A program made the translations under genes and the position numbers. Positions 55,451 to 64,000 of a DNA stretch of 64,000 nt are shown here, one piece after another (within the stretch, counting starts at the first letter, position 1; each line of letters opens with the position of its first letter). Location of the stretch: NCBI GenBank assembly GCA_963556195.1, contig OY744531.1, forward strand, positions 51,540,700-51,604,699. The letters are read 5' to 3'. The notes beneath the pieces were generated by a model. It saw nothing but the letters and a program-made list of their open reading frames with translations. It made no database searches and had not been told where the DNA came from. The DNA comes from Sepiola atlantica (Eukaryota > Mollusca > Cephalopoda > Sepiida > Sepiolidae).

Positions 55451-56190
55451 TATCTTCACTTATATCCATTCTGAAAAAAAAAACACCAGAAGCAAACACA
55501 ATTGTTAGTCAGGATAAATTAAGAGATACACCATCTACTGAATATAATAAACATTTAAACACTCCGCCCACGAGCAATAATATAATACACAAATGTGATA
55601 GGGAGAATACGCAATTCGTTTTAATTCGAAAACAACTCCCTCAAAACGAACTTAGTAAAATGAAAAGAACCGTACAAGAACGTAACACTTTTTCCATTAA
55701 AAAAACAGAAAGCAAATGAATTCTTATCGCTTGGGCTGCCATGCACCACTTATAATAATGTCTGAAAGATGCACCTGAATTTGACAAATTCATGCTCTAC
55801 AAACTCAGACATTGGTTACTTTTAATTCTGCCGAGGAGAGCAGATCTATAATGACCTACGTATTTTATTTTTTTTGAAATCTCATTATTTTCACAGTTAC
55901 TAACACATTTCATCTGCATTGATCCGAGCGTTTCGATGATAACTGGTATCACTTTTGTCCTCTTGCCACACATTCTGCCAATTCTAATCTAAATTCATAA
56001 TGGGTGTCAGTTTTCGCTGAAACCCTTCATTTCCCACATTAAGGTCACCAGGAATTTCGATATCAATAATTTGATGCTCCTTTATTATTGGGGACAGATG
56101 AAATTTTCATCTTTATTTTCGAAGAGTCAGTTGAAAGGAAAGATAATTCAAACCATTTTCTCAATTCGGATTTCTTCAAAAATTGATCAG
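55451..56190. other. Stretch without recognised features
   Basis: No motif noticed. Confidence 0.5.
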
Positions 56191-56192
56191 CA

Positions 56193-56475
56193 CTATTATT
56201 TTTAATTCAAATCAAATAATTGTTTTTTGTGGGATTATTATTAGCAACATTATTTTTATTTTTAATTTATATCAAATAATTGTTTTCTGTTTAGATTATT
56301 ATTAGCAACATTATTTTTATTTTCAATTTAAATCAAATAATTGTTTTCGGTTTAGATTATTATTAGCAACATTATTTTATTTTAAATTTAAATCAAATAA
56401 TTGTTTTCTGTTAAGATTATCATTAGTAACATTCTTTTTATTTTTAATTTAAATGAAATAATTTTCTGTTGAAAT
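56193..56475. repeat. 60-61-bp tandem repeat, nearly five copies
   Basis: ATCAAATAATTGTTTTCTGT recurs at about 56211, 56271, 56332, 56392 and 56453, each followed by GATTATTATTAGCAACATT. Copies diverge moderately. Confidence 0.9.
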
Positions 56476-56813
56476 AATTATGTAATAATTTTAAAAAGCT
56501 ATTCATAAGATGGGGAGGTTGGGGGTTGATTAACTATTCTTTACTTTAACCTAACAATTTAATAAACAGAAGATGCCGTAAAAATTTAATTTAACTTGAA
56601 AATCCTATCTACAAAAACGTCCGGTATATAAACTTCATAATCACTGAAAGAGATACTTAAAAAGATTATTTATCAATCAATCAATCAATCACAACGCTCA
56701 GTGCTATTCAGCATGGACGTTTTAATACGAAATCAAATAAAACTTCAGAGAGTACGTTGAGAAAATAATTTGAATTATCTCCCCTTCCAACTGACTCTTC
56801 TAAAATGAAAATG

Positions 56814-56859
56814 AAATTATTGGTGCTTCTGTATTATCATACAGAAGCACCAATAATTT
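56814..56859. repeat. Perfect 21-bp hairpin
   Basis: AAATTATTGGTGCTTCTGTAT and its exact complement are separated by TATC. Pairing stops sharply on both sides. Confidence 0.9.
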
Positions 56860-56879
56860 TTCACGTATTACTCTTATTT

Positions 56880-57010
56880 CTTACTCACTAGGAGTTGTCA
56901 CACGAATATTTATCAGTGACCAATCGCAGTATAAACAGGTGGTTTTCTCTGGAGTGTAAGCGCCAGCAAGTCTTCCCAGCTTCTGAGTACTCACTACGCC
57001 TATCACCAGT
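56880..57010 (-). repeat. R2-like LINE 3' tail fragment
   Basis: Minus strand AGAAGCTGGGAAGACTTGCT, CTCCAGAGAAAACCACCTG, CTGATAAATATTCGTGTGAC, CAACTCCTAGTGAG matches 48220-48335. Confidence 0.65.
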
Positions 57011-57649
57011 GCAAGACACTTTGTAATATCGCACAAGGAGTTTACCATTAAGTTTTAGCTGGTAACAACCATGTGGTTTTCATCTGATATTTGAGTAGAA
57101 ATAAGTGTCTTCAAGCTTCCAGTACATTCCCCATCCTTTGAAATAACGTATGTGTGAATAGTGAGGTGATTCCACGGTGCTACCACGGTTCTTCACTTTC
57201 GCTACCCAGGTTGGAACCACTGCGTTTATTTTTTGTAAGTCAGCAAAATGAACAAAGAAACAGAATTGACCAAATGTGAAATTACCTAATAAAGAAAGAG
57301 AATTAATAAAAAGGCCTTTTGTCAACAGCTTTAATATTATTTTCATCTGGATTTTGATGATGGGAGTTTTTGTCTATTTACGGTGAGTTTTCCCATTTGT
57401 ATATTCTACTATCTCTGTTTTAATACAGGCTCGAAAAATCGATACTTCTAATTATGCAGTAAAATACGGAAACTTTCAGTGTGCGTTATTTCGATAAGTA
57501 AAAATAAATTCCAATCAATGTCATCGATTACACACTCTATGCGACCTGATAATACTTTTACTAGCATACACTGCGCGAGATTCGCCGTTTATTAAAATCG
57601 CTCCGTTTGAGTGTTGTTGAAGGGTGCTTGGTTATATTATTTTAGTTGT

Positions 57650-58240
57650 CTTCAGTTTGTCTCAATATACTTAATCTGTACTACTTGTTGTGTTTGACTC
57701 CAGTGAAATATTATTTCACCTTATCTGTAGTTCATCGATGCTACCTGGTTACGTTAGTTGGCTTCTAGACTTTTATCCATTTTCTTCAGAACTATTCCTA
57801 GTGATCCTAAAATTATTCCTATTACTGTGGTCCTTATGGTTCATAGCCCCTTCGGATCTGACAATTTCAATGCATTTACTTAATTTGTCTGTCTTCTCCA
57901 GATGAAGTCGATTACCAGCTGGAACGAGGCAATCTACTATTTAGCAGAATTTATTCTCTGGTTAACTATTATTAAGTATGGTCTTCTTGTTTAGATGAGT
58001 TTGTCTGTTTGTATTTTAAAGTCCAAGAGAGTTTTAACCATTTCGTCATCCACTACTGGCTCTTGTTTGTGTTTGTATCATTTGTATGTGTTCAAACTGT
58101 ATTCGTTTGCACACTCTCAAGTGAACTACTTTCCCAATCCAGTCATATCTATATTATATATCATTTGGGGCCAGGTTGCTGCATTCACTTATTATGTGGT
58201 TTACCATTTCGTTTCAACATGAAAATGCCATCCTCGCAAT
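57650..58240 (-). pseudogene. R2-like LINE C-terminal domain fragment
   Basis: Minus frames read HIISECSNLAPNDI, RYDWIGKVVHLRVCKRIQFE, then CLVPAGNRLHLEKTDKLSKC followed by IEIVRS. The order fits the C-terminal zinc/nuclease-like domain of the same LINE type as 46453-48480, which lacks this portion in readable form. Stops are frequent. Confidence 0.65.
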
Positions 58241-58261
58241 ATAGAATTTAAAATTACGAAA

Positions 58262-58725
58262 ATGGCAATTTCATTTAAATTAAGGGTTCTGGATAAAGTT
58301 CAGATGCGTATCTGTAATTTGGTTGCTCACACACATTCTTACTCTCTGCACCAAGACGTGGTCTTACTAGTCTTAGTCTCTTCTATAAGTACTGTTATAG
58401 TATACATTATTTAGAATTGTCTGCTATATTCCCTGCTTCCTGTACTCCAGCTCGTTTGACTCGTTTGTCTAGTGGTCTTCATTAATTCACTGTTCAGGCA
58501 CCTCGTTGTAATACATCTTCAAATTCCAATAGCTTCTTTCTAAGAACTGCAGACTTCGGGAACTCTCTTCCTGCTGTTGTGTTCCTACTATTTATTACTT
58601 TGGGTTTTCAGGACTAAGGTCAATAGGCATACCCTTATTTAGCTTTAATTATCTTTGGTTCTTTGAGCTCCTTACATCAAGTAGCTTCATGCATATTCTG
58701 CAGAAGCTTCCATAAACACAACATA
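58262..58725 (+). pseudogene. LINE 3' part, second lineage
   Basis: KVQMRICNLVAHTHSYSLH (58300-58355) then, shifted, RRGLTSLSLFYKY, matching the LDKVQQRVANLIG and HRRHVASLCLFYKY blocks of the LINE at 1645-2364. It ends with AACTCTCTTCCTGCTG and the 3' UTR shared with 40585-40778. Confidence 0.7.
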
Positions 58726-58949
58726 AAAAACTACATGTTTCAGGCAAATTTAATCATAGTAAATTTTAGAAAACCAAATTAATGTCGCAATTGAATCTTT
58801 GGCATACATCGTGGTGTCATATCTGGCTTAGATTAAATATTAAAGACCAAAGCCCAGTCTTATAGTTGCTTGTGCTTGAAACCAAAGTAAAACAGTAATT
58901 TTATCTCGCACCTGTGGTAAAGAATAATGCTTTCTTGTACACCCTACAC

Positions 58950-59400
58950 TGTCTTCAATTACGTTGCAATCTTTTCCCGCTCAATTTTCTTGCGCTCTCT
59001 CTCCTTGTCTACATCCCCGCCCTTATCTTGCATGTTTATCCTTCGCTGACCTTCGCAATTCGATCCGATTGACATTATCACCAGCTCCCAGGGCCAACAA
59101 TCTCCCTCAACCCCTAAAGTGTTCTTTCGCAACGATACTATTTCGCTTCTGGATGTCTCCAAATCTCGACGCTGATTATCTCCCGCAGTCTACCATTTCA
59201 CGCTGTTCCCAACCCCAAATACACTGCACACGTTTTTCCGAAGCGAGCCTCCAGCCACTTTGATTATCGCAGGTGTTTGTCACGGCCGCAAAAACACCGA
59301 CCGCGCTGACATCGCAAACGCTGGGCTGCTACGGCCGCACTCGCCTTCCCGCGCCGCCGTGTTTATCGCTAAATCTCCGACTGAAGTCTTCTTTAATTCC
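58950..59400. other. GC-richer, CpG-containing pocket
   Basis: Clearly less AT-rich than its surroundings, with clustered CG dinucleotides at 59280-59370 (for example ACGGCCGCA twice). A 99-codon plus frame (58964-59263) has no recognisable motif. It may be a young insertion fragment or a CpG island; cannot decide. Confidence 0.4.
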
Positions 59401-59450
59401 TTATCGCTATTTACACGTGTAGACTAGGGTTACCCCCCTCTCTCTCCCCC

Positions 59451-59458
<8 letters not shown>

Positions 59459-59485
<27 letters not shown>

Positions 59486-59486
59486 A

Positions 59487-59562
<76 letters not shown>
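59459..59562. repeat. (CA)n(TA)n microsatellite
   Basis: CA run then about 75 bp TA. Confidence 0.95.
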
Positions 59563-59564
<2 letters not shown>

Positions 59565-59616
59565 AACAGAGTTTGTATGCGCGTATGCCTGTCACAGAAG
59601 TTAAACAGTAAATTAA

Positions 59617-59654
<38 letters not shown>

Positions 59655-59688
59655 ATATATATATATAGATGATGATGATGATGATGAA
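59617..59688. repeat. (TA)n(GAT)n microsatellite
   Basis: TA run then GAT repeats, 3' (minus) of the family F hammerhead at 59742. Confidence 0.95.
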
Positions 59689-59689
59689 A

Positions 59690-60125
59690 ATTATGGAAAT
59701 AATATTCCAACATTGTGGAAAATGAAAAATGAAAATTATATATTCATCAACGTTTCGTCTTTATTTCAAGACTTCCTCGGGATGATTGATTTGAAGAAAT
59801 AAAATACAGGTAGAATATTTGAAAATATTTGGAGTGATTGTGATCGGAAAAAAATGTTTTTGCTCTTTTTTTGAACGAATTATAGCCTTTAGAATTCAAA
59901 ATGTGTAATGCGTATAACATTTGAACGGCTATGGTTCGTTCGAAAAACAAAACAAAAACATTCTTTTCACATGACAATCATACCAAATATTTTAAAATAT
60001 TGTACTTGTATTTTATTTCTTCAAATCAACCATCCCGAAGAAGACTTGAAATGAAATGAAGACAAAAAGTTTATGAATATATAAATAATTTTAGTTTTTT
60101 CTTTTTCATATATATATATATATAT
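59690..60125. mobile_element. Foldback element, family F, with inverted hammerhead-like sites
   Basis: Arms about 59720-59860 and 59950-60110 are inverted copies (TTTGAAGAAATAAAATACA, AATATTTGAAAATATTTGG, ATGTTTTTG). Minus strand of the left arm (59742-59788) has CCGAGGA, stem II GTCTT/AAGAC, GAAAC, GTT, GATGAAT. Plus strand of the right arm (60028-60075) has CCGAAGA and AAAAAG in place of GAAAC. Both have CCGA where CTGA is needed, so neither is likely active. TA tracts flank both sides (59617-59668, 60109-60125). Confidence 0.75.
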
Positions 60126-60885
60126 TAGGGGTACTTATAAAAATATATACTCTTTATAGTATCCGAACATTTTCCAAATTACAAGCTCAATAAAGTTATA
60201 TCACAAGCTTCAGAGCATATATATCTTATAGTTGCATTCTAATGACCATATGGAAGAATCAATCCACAACCATAATTTTCATCTGCTCTTTCAATTTCTT
60301 TATTTGCATACATTGGCGACTATCAGTAATTCCTTACTGCCTCACAAACAAAAAAATGTTTTTAATATATTTTTATTCCTCGGACTACCCCAGTCTTATA
60401 CTGGCGCATACGTTTAACCACTCTCTATATATGCTGCATTTATACTTTCTTCAATATACTTTGTTTCACTTAATCCTTAGTTCGTGTCTTCTTCCCGGAC
60501 ATCTTACAAATCTACAACAATACTATAAAGCGAAACTCCAATTAGACATTGTATTACTACTGACGGTTCTAGAAGGCATGGGGAATATGTCCCCTTAGGC
60601 TAGAAATAACCTAAAACTATCTTCAGTCACCAAGTTTAATGGCGAATTATTGCCACTGATAAAATCTATGATAATAAAATAAAATAGATAAAAATAATTC
60701 AACAGATCAAAACAATTATAAAAATAAAAGTATACAGTGACCGGTAGGGAATTTATCAACTGTCCCCAAAACCTGGGAGTGTGAAGTAGTAAGTAAGGGC
60801 TGTTCCATGTAAAACTAATTTTCGTTCATTAGTAGCACGGAAAAAGGGAAAGATAACGTACATAAAGAAAGTTTACATCATGTGT
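60126..60885. other. Stretch without recognised features
   Basis: Two overlapping open frames (60232-60417, 60242-60598) lack motifs or coding composition. Confidence 0.5.
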
Positions 60886-60889
60886 AAAT

Positions 60890-61470
60890 ATTTCAAAAGT
60901 GATGTGTGAAGGAATAAACAAATACCGGAATGACAACCGAACTCTGGCTATTTGTAAGTGTAAACGTACTCATGCAGCGTACTTCCTGAAAACGTCCTTA
61001 ATATATAAATGTGTAGCGTGAATATCACGACCCGCTGAATACAAGTATAAACTAAATAATACAGTATATTAGAAAAGATATAATTAATATCAGTCTGATA
61101 TCGCCTGTAAAAGAATGCGAGGACATGTCAATTTTAATAAAGTGATGTTAAGGGAATGAAAGAGGAACGGAATGACTGGTAAACGAAAATAATAAACCTA
61201 ATTCTGGTGTTTTGTAAGTGAAATCCTATTCACGCTGCAGACTTCAGCACTGAGTGATGAATGTATGACTGCTGGTTAAAGACAGAGAAAAGGTGACTAT
61301 ACCCCAGGAAACAGTATAGTAGAAATCATCTAACGAATATCAGTAGTGTGATGTATTTAAAATAATAGAAATACATAATGAATTTGTGAAGTGATCGATT
61401 ATCGAATCAGAGTAACAGAATATTAAATAACGGAATTACTGAGAATAGCAAACCAAAGTTGTATGGCTGT
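60890..61470. repeat. Old tandem duplication, about 245-bp unit
   Basis: GTGATGTGTGAAGGAATAAA...CGGAATGAC (60901) recurs as GTGATGTTAAGGGAATGAAA...CGGAATGAC (61142). ACAGTATATTAGAAAAGATA (61061) recurs as ACAGTATAGTAGAAATCAT (61309). Spacings of 241-248 bp indicate a diverged tandem array of about 2.4 units. Confidence 0.65.
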
Positions 61471-62350
61471 ACTAGATTAAAATGCTTTTTAGTTGAAGAT
61501 AAAACAATCGAACAGCAATATGAGACGAGAAGGAATAATAAAAATGTAATTTAATATAAATTTATTTTTGAAGGGAACTTATTGTTTTGTGTGTAAGTAA
61601 TAGAAATCTGTTAGGCTATGTTATGAGTGTGTTTGTATAAAGAAGGGAAGATGTGAATCGGATATATTTTATTGGTAATCCTGTTAATCGTTTATTTTAT
61701 CTTTACTTTTATTTTTACTAATTTAATTATTCTCGAATCCAGTTATTCCGTTAATCTGTTAATCTAGACCAGCAAACGTAGGCATCAAGCAAATGTAAAA
61801 GAAATTAAATTTGTATTGTCCAATTAAACCGTGTCCTAGAAAAAGTGCAGATAGGAAGAGAGTTAATTTTTTTGTTTGAATGTATAGAGTATCTAATGTA
61901 AAATTCCGAGATTAAAATGTTCAATGACAATAACGGTGCTACAAAAGTATGTGTCATACAAAATGTCTTCCCGGTGTACGTTGATGGCGGTGCTAGTAGA
62001 TCTCAGTGTCATGGTAAAAACTCCTTCCAATTCCTGTATGGATGATTGCGTATAAAAATATCGAGCCGAACTAAATATCAAAAGCGATGAAAGCGAGGGA
62101 AAATAAAATTTTAGCTATTTTAAGCATGGGCAAATAAATGGCCTTAATCACCGAGGAACCAAAATATTCTCCGTATAACTTTTGCAATTAAAGCTATTCT
62201 AACCAAATAAAATACAGAGGGGAAATATGACTTAACTTTATATATAAGATATATCTGCAATTACCAGACAGAGTGTTTCGCTGTATCACATCTAGAAATG
62301 CTAGTGCTTCGAATCTGACCGTTACAGTAGCTACGATAGACGTGAAATTT
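61471..62350. other. Stretch without recognised features
   Basis: AT-rich, no motif noticed. Confidence 0.5.
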
Positions 62351-62354
62351 ACAT

Positions 62355-62374
62355 CTCTCTCTCTCTCACACACA

Positions 62375-62427
<53 letters not shown>

Positions 62428-62474
62428 CAGTATCTTATGTATTAAGCTGCTTTCTCTATCTCTTTCTATATAAA

Positions 62475-62531
<57 letters not shown>
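62355..62531. repeat. (TC)n and two (TA)n tracts
   Basis: TC run 62355-62404, TA 62405-62426 and TA 62478-62531. Confidence 0.95.
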
Positions 62532-62535
<4 letters not shown>

Positions 62536-62974
62536 TGTAACAGCAAGCAAACTGGAGCAAAATCTCGGACACGAATTATACTGATGAATATGTATTTATT
62601 TGCGCGCACGTGGCCACCGCTGCACTATAACATCTTTTCACCGTAACCTGGAAATACATGAAAATAAACAAGTCTTACAAACATGTTCTAAGACAAAACA
62701 AAGCAAGTAAAAATTCAAATAGGTTTAGAGAACTATGCGTTGCTTACCTCTATTCTTGCTAAGCTACTTGCCCCAGAGCCAACGTCCATCACAAGCGGAA
62801 CAAACGTCCGACTCCTATGTTGAGTGATTCGAAAAGACCGCCTCTGGGAAAGCAGGCGGTGTAGAGGCACGACAGTTACCCCGTGCGCATGTCTTCCGGA
62901 AAAGGACGGTGCTGAATACAAAATGTCCCCTTCCTGAATTATGACCGGCCAACATGAAACTCCTACGTTTACAT

Positions 62975-63080
62975 ATGTATATTTATATATGTAATTACAA
63001 TAGATTAAGTCAACATCGGTACCGTCGGTTTCAAATCCAAACAGAAGAGAACTATAGTTGGCCTCCTTCAGACTCTGTTT
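62975..63080 (-). ncRNA. Family H hammerhead-like element
   Basis: Minus strand: GAGTCTGAAGGAGGCCAAC, inner pairing CCAAC/GTTTGG, TTTGAAA, near-palindromic stem III ACCGACGGT, A (cleavage), CCGATGTTGAC. The 5' core is CTGAAGG, one base off CTGANGA. The stem III is the best preserved of the family. Confidence 0.4.
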
Positions 63081-63424
63081 ATGTCTGTCTACTCGGGAAA
63101 TGGCGTCTCGCATGCTGCATGAATTTCGCTACGATATTTAAATCTTCAATTTTGTTTCTGTTATTTTTTTATACTTTTTTACTTCTTTATTAATACACAA
63201 TTCGTACCCGCAAATTTTGCCGGTGTATACGTCTCAATCAAGAAAAAATAATCTCATACCCCCGCTTACCAGCTCGAAAAAAAGGGAAAAATAGAATTGT
63301 AAATCAATATTAGATGTCAATAAATCTACGATAATTTATGGAACGATCACTTTGCTATAATAAACAACAACTAAAAAAAATAGTAGTCTCCCATTTGAAA
63401 GCATTGAATATTTGAATTTCAAAA

Positions 63425-63683
63425 AGCGGCTAGAAACCAAACAATGCATTTATTATTATTTATTTAAAAGTTCTGAATTTTCGACGCAATATTGTCCTTA
63501 TCGGGGGTGCAAGATATTTTCTTTCTTTTTTTGCTTTGTTTGCGACATGTTTATCGCTAGCAAAATAATAATAAAAAAATCTCTTGCAACCCTAATTAGG
63601 ATATTATTGCGTCGAAAATTTGGGACTTTTTAATAAATAAATATTTATTTAAAAAAAAATGCATTGTTCGGCTACTAACCGCT
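63425..63683. mobile_element. Foldback MITE, about 105-bp arms
   Basis: The left arm from AGCGGCTAGAAACC and the right arm ending CTAACCGCT are inverted copies (AACAATGCATTT, TTATTTATTTAAAAGT, ATTTTCGACGCAATA, TTGCAAGA). The loop of about 45 bp is T-rich. A (TA)n tract follows at 63687. No hammerhead core seen. Confidence 0.8.
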
Positions 63684-63716
63684 CATATATATATATATAT
63701 ATATATTAGCATGTTT

Positions 63717-63752
63717 TTTTCACATTAGAAGGTATCTAATGTGAAATTTTTT
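63717..63752. repeat. Short hairpin
   Basis: TTTCACATTAGA / TCTAATGTGAAA with loop AGGTA: 12-bp arms. Confidence 0.8.
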
Positions 63753-63934
63753 TTTTTATTATTAGCTATCAGCGTATCGACGCTTATTTTCACTACTACT
63801 ATGTGTACTACCATCACACAATCTCGACACTACACTGTCCCACCATTACACTAAGGAGAGCGTCACCGTTGGGAATTCGCTCCCAACCGGTTGGCATAGA
63901 GAAATATAAAAAAATGTATATAACAATGTGGGAT

Positions 63935-63990
63935 TCTTATTTTCATTGAAAAAGGACGGATGTCCGTCCGAAATATTTGATTTATTATAA
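63935..63990 (+). ncRNA. Possible decayed hammerhead
   Basis: TTGAAAA in place of CTGANGA, then stem II GGACGG/CCGTCC, GAAA and a short palindrome ATAT. The stem II-GAAA arrangement is right but two core bases are wrong, and the window ends just after it. Confidence 0.3.
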
Positions 63991-64000
63991 AAAAATCAAA

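Overview
This looks like a repeat-saturated intergenic or intronic stretch of an animal genome, most likely a mollusc and probably a cephalopod. The assignment is inferred from composition, not from a marker gene. The evidence is an AT-rich background, dozens of (TA)n, (CA)n(TA)n and (GA)n tracts, many Penelope-like elements (PLEs) with hammerhead-like sites, a K02A2.6-like Ty3/gypsy element, tRNA-derived SINEs and several LINE lineages. No operon, tRNA gene, rRNA gene or conserved housekeeping gene was recognised.

Layout. 1-2.4 kb: decayed jockey/CR1-like LINE. 2.4-5.7 kb: SINE-like repeats, two hammerhead-like sites, microsatellites. 5.7-5.94 kb: mariner transposase remnant. 5.965-11.145 kb: a complete but decayed Ty3/gypsy retrotransposon on the minus strand with two 227-bp LTRs, gag, zinc knuckle/protease, RT, RNase H and integrase. 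11.8-15.6 kb: palindromes, (TA)n tracts, hammerheads and a tRNA-SINE. 18.6-20.9 kb: SINE-like elements with a 5S-rRNA-like head, an 18-bp tandem repeat and a possible solo LTR. 23-24.7 kb: a foldback MITE and a 672-bp Merlin-type DNA transposon remnant with long inverted ends. 26.28-27.67 kb: the best candidate host coding exon (463 codons, unknown function), followed by a tandemly duplicated exon-like sequence, one copy of which is split by a 5S-SINE with target-site duplication. 29.2-31.1 kb: a PLE (RT, GIY-YIG, hammerhead) between two (TA)n tracts. 33-39.2 kb: foldback hammerhead elements, a U2-headed SINE and a second PLE flanked by inverted hammerheads. 39.6-48.5 kb: LINE remnants, a head-to-head pair of U2-headed SINEs, trinucleotide arrays and a decayed R2-like LINE. 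48.8-53.2 kb: two further PLEs with hammerheads and a foldback element. 53.3-53.9 kb: a 25-bp minisatellite. 54-64 kb: SINE, zinc-finger remnant, more R2-like LINE, hairpins, tandem duplications and foldback elements.

Three themes stand out. First, hammerhead-ribozyme-like sequences recur on both strands, in the 3' region of PLEs and in short inverted-repeat elements, usually followed within about 25-190 bp by a (TA)n tract. Families whose core position 7 is not U also carry one extra nucleotide before stem II. Second, a SINE family has a 5' head nearly identical to the U2 snRNA branch-point region. Third, another SINE family has a 5S rRNA-like head. All functional statements are read from sequence by eye; no search or folding program was run.
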